Source of the DNA: Turnera subulata
Lineage: Eukaryota; Streptophyta; Magnoliopsida; Malpighiales; Passifloraceae
Reading direction: 5' to 3'
DNA: 64,000 nucleotides
Assembly: GCA_028386065.3 (NCBI GenBank)
Contig: JAKUCV010003315.1
Coordinates: 1-64,000 of the forward strand
The notes below the pieces were generated by a model that saw only the letters and a list, made by a program, of their open reading frames with translations, was not told where the DNA came from and ran no database searches. The position numbers and the translations under genes are program-made. Positions 53,003 to 64,000 of this stretch are shown here, piece after piece (the first letter of the stretch is position 1; each line of letters starts with the position of its first letter).

Positions 53003-54906
53003 ATTAGTGGGCTAATTTTCAAGTGTACTTTTTTTTCTAATTAGGAGGGATTTCTTTCGTTCTCTGTTTCTTCGTGTTATGGTTTTTGGCCACGCCTGAG
53101 TTTTTCATTTTTATGTAGCGAATGCTTTAGCCTGCTGACTTTTAATCCCCGGGTGGTTGGATTTGTTAACAAACCCGTTGTTTGGAATGGTTTATGAAAT
53201 GGTGGATTTTCCGGTGTTTAATATCCCCTTCTTTCTTTTTGATCCCAAAATCAAAAAAGAAAAAGATTTTTGCAACCAAACTTTGCCTTCGAGAGTTTCA
53301 CGCCCAATTCCACATTTTTCCTACGCAATTTTCAACAATTTGACCAAATCTTGCCGCCTCTCGAAATTTGACTCGGAATAGGGAGAGTTTCCAAATTTGT
53401 GGCTAATGTGCAATTATGAAGAACTATTTGTAAAGGACCAATCTGCAACCATAATAAAAACACAAAATCAAAGTTATTTTCTCATTAATCCACACGAGCA
53501 CGATATCTGTAGACTTGTCGGGAAAGAAAGAATACAGGAAAATGTGAGCTTACATAGTTATGCTTTCCATGGTACTGGTAGGAGGTTTCAGGTCTATTAA
53601 ATAAAAGTCATAGGTCAGAATGCAAAAACCGAGAGAAGACGCTGTGTAAGGATACCACGGTATCTGACTTTGGTTTAATAAACTTCTTTCATTATATTCG
53701 TTATTTCTTTTGCTTGTTGCTGATAGGTAGCAGGATTATTTGGAACAATAATTTACGTGTCACAAAGAAATATTTTTCTTCATTTTTCCTTTTATTTTCT
53801 GTCTCCAGCATCTCTCCAGCTCTCACAGAGCAACTATTCCCCCTCTTTTGCCATGCACTGGCATTTTCCTCCATCCCTCAATTTGATTATCCCTCACAAC
53901 ATAAGAGATCGTGTGATGGACCAATTGGAAGATATAATAACACTTGTGAAACGCTCAGATTAGATGTTGCCAAAAATTTTCTGCCGGTAACAAATTCATC
54001 CCTACCATGAATCTACACAACTGAATATCAGTTGCAAAACAAAAACTCGTTTCAATCGCAAATCACATCATCCCCGTTGTCAGGGGATCGAAGCCGCACC
54101 TGCAAAAAAGGAAGAAGACATTCTGGTGAGTAGTCTATTTGAGTATAAATTGCACGGACGAAATAAGCTAAAGAAGCATCAAGGAGGTTTTAAACCAAAA
54201 AGAGACTTAGTTGCAAAATGTTTATATTGCCTTTCCTTTGCTTTTCTTTTCCTATCTTGTGTGTGCATGCATGCATGTAGAGAGAATGGAAGTAGCTAAA
54301 ACGTGAGGATTCTCCCCTGAAAATTCAACACGAAGAAATTTAACAAAAGCAAAGAACAGTTTGCTGTCATGTGCTCGCTCAACCGAGCGGTTATGACACT
54401 TGATATTGCTTCAAGGAATGCTATAGAAGCATTAGCTCTCATTCTCAAAACTCTAAGGATTATGTTTAATACACCCACAACACTGTATTCCTCTAATCTT
54501 AACTGATTTGGCTTGTCTTGGTATGGGGACACCAGAAGAGGCATACGAATGTAGAATGAAAGAAGACAAATTACTCCTCTACATTGCAGAATAGTTGGAA
54601 TTTTAAGAAAAAAATTGGATTGGTGTCAAATTCATGACTACAAACAGCAAGATATCTATCAGGGACAGGCATTTTGCTTTTAAAGACCAACAAATAATCG
54701 CATGCTTGCAACGATGATAGAGCATTAGACAGATTTTACAAGACAATCACAGGCTTATAGGGGCAAGGGAATTGCTTAGATGGCGATTGAAAGAAATGTC
54801 AGTTTGCAACTACAGTTGTACTTGGATGCAGGAACGGAGAAAGGTTTGCTAAAATTGCTTGATCCAGTAGCAGTAGAGAAACCACTACTTTACTTACCAT
54901 GTATTA
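53003..54906. other. Convergent 3' region between DWF1 and NTMC2T5
   Basis: The DWF1 and NTMC2T5 3' ends face each other here. No coding sequence is supported; open frames are short and lack domains. Confidence 0.55.
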
Positions 54907-57900
54907 TCAAGGGTTGAAGAAACTTGAACCATCGGTGCTGATAGCAATAAGAACTGATATGCTTGTTATCACAGCAAGCCAAAATAAAGCTGAACCTGCG
55001 AGTACATATTCTTGGCATGCATTAGGAGAAAACAGGCTAACCAACAAAGACAAGGAACTGCATGTATCGAACTCATAACATAATATGAAGGATAATACAG
55101 AAGAAACAAAACACTACCTTGAGAAGCTTCGGAACGCTTTTCTGTATCTGCGGCCATTGGTTCAGCATTAACAGTTCCTGAGCTGGATACTGAAGACCTT
55201 GAAGCTGAGCCATCATCTGAAACTTTGTTGTTTCCTGTCTCGGATGCCACTATCCCTTGAAACTCCTCACTCACAATCAATGCTGCTAGAACATCCATGA
55301 AGGGCTCCTTATCTGTAGCACTGGAATATACTCTTCCAGTTGGCACATCAGAATCAGATGACTCATCATCTGAAATATCAGTATCAACAAGGTCCACCTC
55401 ATTCTTGTCATCATCTTCATCCTCGACATAAGCCTTGTATGTTAGTCGAAGCAGAATCTCCCCAGCCGAACGCTTTCCAAACAGTCCCAAACCTCCTTGT
55501 AAGACCACAACCCTGTCAGTTGGTACAGTGTCTTTGAGAGATCCCAGATCAACCTGTACATGTTATCAAAATCAGTAAACTGTTCCAAAACACATAAATA
55601 AGAGATCTTAACTGCACAAAGGAACTGAAACCAACTCTGCTTTCCATTCCATCAAATGATACAAAGAGTTGACAATTGAAATGTCAGATAAATGGCATAG
55701 TGTGAAGATCACGGTCAGCATTTGCGAAAATGAAAAATTCTAGATTTCTCTAATGCTAGGCAACTTAAGAATGGTGATTAATGATATTTTACAAGTTGGT
55801 AGACAAATCACAAGGTGGTATGTAGGACCAACTTAAATTTCTCAATAGGGATTCAGTTTGACATTCCAAACTTTAACTGGTTTTATTGGTGTTTAACCTT
55901 TGCAAATGGAAATCAAATTTCAAAGATGAGAAAGAAAAAAGAAAAAACACAAGAGAAAGAGAAGAATAAACTGAGCCAGAGGGTTTGGTTGAATTTGGTT
56001 TCAACGTCTAACCAAATTCTCATGGATGAATTTCATATTTGCAAGGCATTTTATGCCAGACTGTCCATACAACTATTTAAAACCAAAATAATGCTTGTCT
56101 GACTCTAATGCAAGGCATGTTTTTGTTGATTTAAGAATGTAATAATGCAATAGAGAGTTAATGTTAACTTTATTTCTAATTGCAGAACCTTCTCTACATG
56201 CTAATGCAACCCGTTCATCTAAGACAGCCATCCTGAAGGTAGGCGAACTTTGTTAATTTCAGATAAACAATAGTAAGATTTACCTCGCCAGTTCCAATGG
56301 TCAAATCTGTGAATCCAAGAGAGTCTTTCACTTGGACGTAGAGTTTTTGCTTCCGAGGGTTTGTAACAAGCATGTGAAAATCCTGCACAAGAGACAAAAG
56401 GCAAATGCTTGAGGAGATCTACAGAGCTTCGGCATTAAGAGTGAATCTATTCTATACATGTTACTGCTTAAAAAACAACTCTTTCGAAAACATGAATCAC
56501 AAGGATGGGTGGGAGCTTCAGCATCAAGATTGAATCTATTGGATACATGTTTCCATAAGCACACTACTTTCTGAAAAGATGAATCAAAAGAGATGGATGA
56601 AAAAGCTTTACCTGATTCCAAATTGGTTCACCAGGCGGCCCAATGACAGTGGTCTGACTGTTCTTTTTACTGCGAATAGTCTGATCCCCGAGGCTTAGAA
56701 TAACATATGGATCCGTTTTACCTGAGCATGAGGCAAAAGTCAGGCAAGCAAAGTTATATGGTGTAACTTGTTAATTACTGAATCAGGAAACGCATGAAGT
56801 TGTGCAGAAAAGTGGAAGAGCACCACGGAAATGCAAACAAGCCACTGAATCACGCCACTTGACAATACGTGAAGATAATGGGATGTAGACTTTTTTATAC
56901 AAGTATCAAACAAAAAAAGGGGAATGCATTCAGTAGCTGCACAAGTTCAAATGCCCCAATCAAAAACATCGTATCCATCTAGTGGAAGCCTACAATACAT
57001 GCCAATGAAATGTCCCACAAAAAATTTTTTAAGGAAAAAAGAAGAGAGAAGGAGAAAGACACATCATTAAAGTCAATAATTGGAGAAAAGAAAGGAAAAG
57101 GCAGTAGACTTTAGCTACATGGCATTGAAAACTAGAATCCACTTTCGAAAAGAATACTTGAAGTACATCATTTGTTACAGTAATAGATTAAAGAAGAAAT
57201 GAGCATGAGAAGTATTCGTACCGTAGAAGAGATAAGAAAGTTTCCGGGCATCTACAAGAGTGACTGAGAGTTCTCCAACAAAATCCTTGTTTCTATCTTG
57301 TACTTCTCCAGATCTAAGATCAATTGCAACAGGGCCAACTGCTTTTCCTTTCTGAAAATCCAAAACTATCTTCTTTGGCCGAACAAATAAACGGGGCAAA
57401 TCCTCAGTAAGAAGTTTTGTCAAAAACCTGAGGAAGTGAGCAAACTGTTAGACGTACAGGAGAAACACACCTCCCAATTTTGGAGTATAGAGAAATTCTG
57501 ACAGTGCTGAACCACAAGACCAGACACAAATGTCCAAATCTTTGGTCTTAGAAAACATTTGTTTGACCAAAATGCCTAAACTTCTTTCAACACAGTCAGT
57601 GTGATTGAAGGCAGAAGATTAGCCACTAAATTGATGAGTAGAAAGGAAAACCACATGCAATGATAGAAGTATAATTTGTATGGGTCAAGAAGATAGGAGC
57701 AGGTCATCCAAAACCTCAAAATACATTGATTGAAAAAAAGGTCTCCAACAAAAATGTGTAAATGCCTATTTATGCTAGTTAAATATCTGAATTCTAATTC
57801 CTACAGGAAAACGATCAACTACCAATCCTAATTGGCCCCAAGTAAACAAAGGAAAAGTCATATAAGATGGAAATGCCCCATACTCCAAAACCTCAACATA

Positions 57901-59470
57901 CATTGATGCAAGCCATGAAGTTCCTCCAGGTTACATTAAATTTATTAAAGCTGCTTCCTACAGATAGATAAGATCAATACAGTGCTCAAACCAGCAGCTG
58001 ATAAAATTATAGCAAATGGAAAAATTGACAAACTAATAATCACTAGAGGAAGAAAGTCCACTTACATTGAGAGAACAGGAATAGCTGGTGTTTCCCAAGT
58101 GCACGGAGAAAACATGAGAAAAGGAGGAAAAAAAGACATGCATATTAGGATGTTAATCAACTTGAGTACTAAAATGAAGAGACTGAAAATAAAAAAAAAA
58201 AAGGAAAAACTCTTCACTACACATACACTCCAACTTGAGTATTACTCATTTCTCGAAATGCAGGGAAATTACATACACAGAAGGCATGAGGTAAAGTACC
58301 CATTAAATTGAACAAGCGGAATGGTGAGAGTTCGAATTTGATCTTTGGAAGCGAGACAAAAGCCCATGAAACAGCTCCCACCCAAGGCTCCGTAGGTATC
58401 AAGCGCAACTTGACCCAGAGCTCCCCATCAATGTCAAAATCACGAACCCCAACAGGCACAACAATAGGAATGATGCCAAATTTGAGAGACAGCATTAGCA
58501 GCATTCGAGCACCGCCCGTGTAGCGCAAGCCTATTTGGTACCTACACCAAATGTTTCAACACAACAAGCACAGCAATTCATCTCTTCCACTCCAAACTAA
58601 ACAAAAACAAACCAAACCAAACGAAAGAATTCACTTGGCTTTGAAAAGTTTTAGACAGAAACATTACTGCAAATCATTAACCCGGCGAGAGGTCCTGCGC
58701 TCCACATTCCTGACCGAAAGCGGGTCATCTCCAAGAGAGAATTGCTTGATTTCAACTCTCTCCACATAATCTGGCTTCTTGAGATTGTCAATAACCGGCT
58801 GCAAGAGTCCAATGATCCAATTCTCGATTCCGCCTCTATACACCTTCCATAGCTTACCCAGCACCATATTCACCCACTCCACCGATTCCTTCCTCTGCAA
58901 GTCCTTCTCCAACAACAAGGAGAAGCTGGTGGGCACCTGCGGCCACTGCTGCTTCTTCTCAAACGCTGCCTCGCTCTTCCTCCTCCGCCGCCGCGTCCAT
59001 ACCTTGTCGAAGACGACGCCCACGAAGAAGAAGAAGACCAGGAGGCCGGCGACATTAGGGTTGATTGGGGGAGGGGAAGGGATGGGGTGTATAACTCCTA
59101 GCTGGGTCCTTAGCTTATCCACTATGGGGTCTTCTTCAAAACCCGTAAAATTGGAGCTACCGACTTGTTGCTGTTCGTGTTCTTCGTGCAATTCGCTTGA
59201 AATCCGTTTCAAGACTAGATTTTTAGCGCTTTTTCCTACCTGTGGACCAATTCTACTGCCTCCGCTACTGGGTTCCCCGGAAATTACCCGAGCACGGAAA
59301 CCCAATAGTTTTTTCCTTCTTCTCTTCGAGAAAGGGATAGGGAAAGGAATCGAGACTAGATACGAATTTCTATGGATGGCTATACATCTACATGGACAAA
59401 GAGAGACTCTAGGGAGAATCTGGCAAGAGGAAGAAGTAGTAGCATGAGAGGAGGAGGAGGGCAAAACCAT
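54907..59470 (-). CDS. NTMC2T5: NTMC2 type-5 synaptotagmin-like protein (TM-SMP-C2-TM), 665 aa, eight exons including a 19-bp micro-exon
   Basis: Exons on the minus strand: 58668-59470, 58300-58541, 58066-58084, 57222-57427, 56612-56721, 56284-56382, 55118-55553 and 54907-54989. All phases agree. The N-terminus is Ser/Arg-rich and may target the plastid. A hydrophobic segment (AGLLVFFFFVGVVFDKVW) lies at about 141-158. An SMP lipid-transfer domain follows (about 193-395), containing WKVYRGGIENWIIGLLQP and RDFDIDGELWVKLRLIP. A C2 domain begins near 404 (GELSVTLVDARKL...GKTDPYVILSLGD). Its Ca-binding loops look incomplete: loop 1 has LFYGKTD where the first Asp is expected. An acidic linker (DEDDDKNEVD, about 540-565) precedes a C-terminal hydrophobic segment (LFWLAVITSISVLIAI, 640-655). 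The family is implicated in membrane-contact-site lipid transfer. Localisation of this member is not shown by the sequence. Confidence 0.92.
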
Positions 59471-61221
59471 TTGCTAAGTATTATTACAAGTTCCCCGCTT
59501 GTCGGAACTAAAAGGGAAGAAGTAATGATTGTGTAAAATGATAAAAAGGAACATGAAATGCAAATCCAAAATGTCTTCTTCTTTCAACTCCTTTTCTTAC
59601 AGTGTACAGTTCATTACATTCGAACTGGAAACTAGCTCTAGTAGTTGTAATAAAAATATGATAATCTGGAAAGCTTGGGGTGTTGGCGAGGCGTAGTGGA
59701 AGTCACAAGATTTCCGGACAAGTCCATAAAGAACTAGAAAGAAAGAACAAGGACAAAAATGTGGAGGAGGTTCAAGTGAAGAAGTGCTTTTTTCTTTGAA
59801 AGATTGTGTCTTTGGTTTTGGTTTTGGTTTTGGTATTTGTATGTGTGATCGAGGGAATTAAGGAAAATTTGGTAAAAACCAACTAAAAAGAGGGGGTGTG
59901 TGTTTTGGTGGGGTTTTGGGGGGTGTTGTACGAGAGAAAGGGTGAAGAAATGGTATTTCGTGATCACGTCAGGATTGGAGGCCTCAAATTACATGAGAGC
60001 AATTCGTGGATGATATCAGATATTCTGATGAAGTTAGCTGGCAACTTTCGCTTCCACTTTTTTTTTTCTTTCCACTTTGGAGTTTTGCGCACGTGGGTCG
60101 GAGACCCTAGAGTTGAAGCCGACGCGCTTTTCTGGCACCGTCTTATCGTTTTCCGGCGTTGGGTAGTGGGTTGGTGGTAGAACGTGGAACTTGAATTCCA
60201 TTCTATAAATATTATTTCAAGAAAAAAAAAAGAGTAATTCAATGTTTTTTTCCCAAATTGTTTCTTGTGATCATCAAGCACAATCTTGTGATTCAAAAGC
60301 TATACTTAGTGCCTCATTTTATTGTTGACAACACATCGCAAAAGGTTTTGCTGTCAATATTGAGGCCCGACATTCTATATTGGCATGGAGAGTGATTGTT
60401 TGCAATGCAAGATGGGTTCTCTAACAAAATATCCTAAGGTTGATTTTCTTTTACCTCCTAGGGTATACGTACTCTCATATTATTTAGAAAGTGCGTATGT
60501 GCATTCATTTAATAGTTCAATTATTCCTAATGTAATATCAAGTTAATAACTAACCAAACTTGGAGAATCACCCCCATAAAATTGTTTGTTTATAATACGT
60601 TTATGACTATGTCATCCTTTGTAATCCCATAGTGTTAAAATTCTATTTATTTTACCTAATTTCTTTTAGTGTATCGACTCATGTACAAGGCTGACTGAAA
60701 TAGAATCGGGAACTCCTTACCACTCAGGCCAATAACCGTTAGTAAAATTACATATATTTTTGTGTGAAGATTAAGTAAACCTTTCATACTTATGCACTAA
60801 TGGATTGACTAGTATGTTTTTTTTTAAATGAGAATAACATACCGTGTAATTAGTTTGCCCTAATCATTTAATTATTTTGACAAAAAATTACGGTCAAACA
60901 CTTTTGGGCAGAAGTTGGGGCCCGACTTGTATCACAGGAGAGCTGGCCCAAAGGACGTCGAAGTCCATTCTAGACCAATGAACCGAACCCAATCCAACCC
61001 AGCCCAAGTTTCCATCGAAGAACCCTGCAGCGAACAATCACAGAAAAAACGAGAAACAGAACACCCATGGATTGATTGATAGGCGAAAACGGAAGAAAAG
61101 AAAAATTCAAACACACCTCACTCTGTTTCTCTGCAGAGTCTTTTCTCAGTAGAATCGGATTCGGTTCCAGTTGCGCGTTACCGTTTCTCTGCTTAGTCAG
61201 TAGCAGAGGTGGCACAATTCG
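59471..61221. promoter_or_regulatory. Shared upstream region of divergent NTMC2T5 and PRP40C
   Basis: NTMC2T5 (minus) and PRP40C (plus) diverge from this 1.75-kb interval, so both promoters must lie here. A (GGTTTT)n run lies at about 59813-59835. No coding sequence or transposon ends are clear. Confidence 0.5.
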
Positions 61222-63983
61222 ATGGCAGCATCTCCGTCCCCGAACTTGGGCCCACCGACCTCACACCCACCCCCGCCCTCTTCTTTCCTCGCTCCTCCTC
61301 CCCCTGGAGGCCTAGCTCCCGGCGTACCTGCCCCCCCTGGACTTGCTCCTCCACCCGCAGCGGCAACTGGCGGTGACGCTTGGCCTCCTCCCGCCGCCGC
61401 CGCAGGAGCAGGACTCCCCAGGCCTCTCCCGAACCCTCAACCGTACCCTAGCTACACCTACCAACCACCGCCACCGCAGTGGTTACCGATGCCCGGCGGG
61501 ATGGGAATTGGGATGGGGGTGGGAATGGGAATGCCGCCTCCTAGGGTTCCTGCCGTCTCTCCGTTGCCTTTGCCCTATCCTCCTCGTCCTTCTCCCGGCG
61601 TAGCTATCGCCCCTGCCGTTGCCCCTGCGGTACCTTCGCCTGCTCCAGCTAATCAGATTCAGGCCAATCCGTGGACCGCTCACAAGACTGAGGGAGGCAT
61701 TGTTTACTACTACAATGCAGTAACCGGCGTGTCCACTTATGAGAAACCGCCTGGGTTCAAGGAGGAGGTGAGGTTTTGGTATATTTGAAACCATTTTTGT
61801 TAGTTTTGGTTTGTCTTTTTTTGGTGGCGGGAATGAATTATTAAAACCCTAATTCTGTGTTTTCTTCTATTGTTTGCTGCAGCCAGAGAAGGTTGCGGTG
61901 CAGTCAACTCCGGTTTCGATGTAAGCTCCTTACTCATTTCTTGATCTCGTTTCATGAGACCAAAATTTTTGAAGGTATCTGGAAGCAGCCCTGTGTGTCA
62001 TTATTTATTACTTGTAAAGCAACTCTGAAATGTATATTAATGTCCTTAACAAAATATTTCTAGGAATGACAGTTTTGTTTTTTGTTTTTTGAGGGATTAC
62101 GAATTTCAATCTCTCAAGCAGTTAATAGTTCAAGGTCCCAAAACTTTCCATGATTTTTGGCTTATAGGTTTGCAGATGCCATGCATCGTTATGGTGTCTT
62201 CTTATCACTTGCCTGTTTCTTTCTTTTAGCAGTCCTTGATGATTGTGTTTTGCCTATTGAAGTCGTTGAAAGTTCAAGCGACATCAAATTTACTCGCTGC
62301 TTTATGTAACCATTAGTTTCATGTGTTCAGGGAAAGTTTAGCGGGCACTGACTGGGCTGTAGTCACCACGAATGATGGAAAAAAGTACTATTACAATAAC
62401 AAAACCAAGGTATGGTCACATACAATCTACACTGAATGGTATCCCGTATATGTGCTGATGCTTCATATTGTAGTTCCTTTTTCTTAATTGTTGTCTCTAT
62501 CTATGTGCTATGATGCGCCTTAAAGATTGGCTATTCGTTGGCAAAAAGATGTATAGTTCCAGACGTGAAATTCTTATCACTTTCTTAGTTCACATTTATG
62601 AAGAACTGTTAGTCTTAGAAACCTCTTTCTTGGGTTCAAAAGTAGCTATTACTTTTCATATCCAAGCTGAGTTCTTAAATAATTATTGGAATGTGATTAT
62701 AGTTTATAAGTTATTTGTTATATTTTTGATTCTGTGTTCTTTTTCCCCCCTTCTCTCTCTCTTTCTCCAACAGTCAAGCAGCTGGCAGGTCCCAAATGAG
62801 GTGGTAGAATTGAGAAAGAAGCAGGAACATGACTTATCTATAGAACATGCAGTACCGGTGCCTACTTCTGAAGTCATGACTGAAAAAGGATCTGTTCCAG
62901 TTTCTTTGAGTGCTCCTGCTATTAACACTGGAGGTCGTGATGCCAACCCTCTTAGAACTTCTGGTGTGCAGGGAGCATCATCTGCACTGGATTTAATAAA
63001 AAAGAAATTGCAAGACTCTGGTGCTCCAGTTACTTCTGCTGGTTCGGTCTCATTAGGAACAGCAGTATCAGAATCAAATGGATTGAAGGCAGTTGAGGGG
63101 GCAGCTAAGGGCTTGTCAAGTGACAATGGTAAAGATAAGCCAAAAGATGCTCATGTGGATGGCAATATATCGGATTCCTCCACGGATTCGGAGGATGAAG
63201 ACGATGGTCCAACAAAGGAGGAGTGCATTGCCAAATTTAAGGTATAACTTGCCATTTTCTTTTTACTTTGCCCTTCGTACAATTTGGTGTGGATTCCCCT
63301 TTTCCCTTCCATCTGGTGGTGTGACCCTATGACTAGGCCATCTTAACTAAGGTACATAGAGAAAGAAATTGGAGGAAGGGGAGGGAGAGGATGCCTCATC
63401 ATTTCTCCCGATCAGCTATTTTTCGGGTCAAAATAATTTAACAAATGCAACACTTGAGATGGTAAACATGTCGCTTTGTATTCAGAGCTCTCATTGTGGG
63501 AGTATTTAAACAGGTAATGAATAGTTTGTTTGATGTATTTCTTCTAGCTTGATTTCTTTGAACTGATTTATGTGAGTGATGGTGCTTCGCATCTGACAAC
63601 TGCTGTGATACTGCACTGATGTTGCCCATCCAGAGCTAATTAAGCAACATGATACAACCAGGGAAAACCTCATAATGAGTGAACTTGAAAGAATGTCTGT
63701 GTGTGTCTGCGAGAAAGGGGCCGAGCTTCTCAATTGTGTTATTTTGGAATCATGTTTTGGTCATGTTCTTTGACTGCTCTGTTTTCTCCTTTACCTCCCT
63801 TGGAATATTTAAATATGATAGTCTCTTCCGTAATCTGACCTTATTATTCCACTCCGGATTCTAAAATCTTTTGTTGCATTCTTCCCTTGAAATTTGCAGG
63901 AAATGCTCAAGGAACGTGGAGTGGCACCATTTTCGAAATGGGAGAAGGAGCTGCCAAAGATAGTGTTTGATCCACGTTTTAAG
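61222..63983 (+). CDS. PRP40C: Pre-mRNA-processing protein 40C, N-terminal half (gene continues past the right edge)
   Basis: PRP40-family proteins bind the RNA polymerase II C-terminal domain through WW domains and link transcription with splicing. Exons in the window: 61222-61767, 61883-61920, 62331-62409, 62773-63240 and 63900-63983; a donor follows 63983. The first 150 residues are Pro/Ala/Gly-rich, with a [12 protein letters not shown] stretch. WW domain 1 ([11 protein letters not shown]...[18 protein letters not shown]) lies at about 150-180. WW domain 2 ([19 protein letters not shown] then SSSWQVP) is split across exons 3-4. An acidic stretch ([15 protein letters not shown]) precedes the first FF domain ([20 protein letters not shown]), which is cut by the window edge. 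The strong start is the first ATG of the open frame ([12 protein letters not shown]). Confidence 0.93.
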
Positions 63984-64000
63984 GTTTGCTAGCTGAACAA

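Noticed and set aside
58779..59447. 222-aa plus-strand reading frame
   Set aside because: It is antisense to the first exon of NTMC2T5, whose protein is strongly conserved.
61483..61794. 103-aa minus-strand reading frame, Arg-rich
   Set aside because: It is antisense to the Pro/Gly-rich first exon of PRP40C.

Overview
The window is nuclear DNA of a flowering plant, most likely a eudicot. The genes are split by AT-rich GT-AG introns, and the products are typically plant: plastid-targeted glycolytic enzymes, the brassinosteroid enzyme DWF1, and plant-type PRP40C and NTMC2T5. The transposons are plant hAT, Mutator-like, LINE and gypsy-type LTR elements. One ambiguous base (N) occurs at 17441. 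Splice junctions given here were read by eye from GT/AG signals, reading-frame phase and family knowledge.

Layout, left to right. The 5' part of a plastidial GAPDH gene (GAPCP, minus strand) runs off the left edge. From 4.4 to 10.0 kb lies a three-layer transposon nest: a gene-capturing hAT element holding a solo LTR and a second copy of itself. A plus-strand gene at 11.6-16.1 kb encodes a duplicated lysozyme/transglycosylase-fold protein. A minus-strand gene at 17.8-22.4 kb encodes a CHR4-like protein with the PHD and MYB-like modules but no chromodomain or ATPase. Leader or intergenic DNA and a LINE fragment follow. The cytosolic PGK (28.6-30.7 kb) and plastid PGK (33.9-36.4 kb) genes stand head-to-tail on the minus strand.

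From 37 to 43.8 kb is a second transposon-rich block: a MITE-like repeat, a LINE, hAT elements, and a long-TIR Mutator-like element with another nested inside. That block ends 86 bp before the start codon of the DEAD-box helicase RH36 (43.9-47.6 kb, plus). The right part holds DWF1 (50.9-53.0 kb, plus), NTMC2T5 (54.9-59.5 kb, minus) and the 5' half of PRP40C (61.2 kb to the edge, plus).

The genes do not form one pathway, but two themes stand out. A plastidial GAPDH and two PGKs, which catalyse consecutive glycolytic steps, lie within 36 kb. From memory, GAPCP/SLT-like/RH36 and DWF1/NTMC2T5/PRP40C are also adjacent groups in Arabidopsis, so the gene order looks ancient while the DNA between the genes has been heavily remodelled by transposons.
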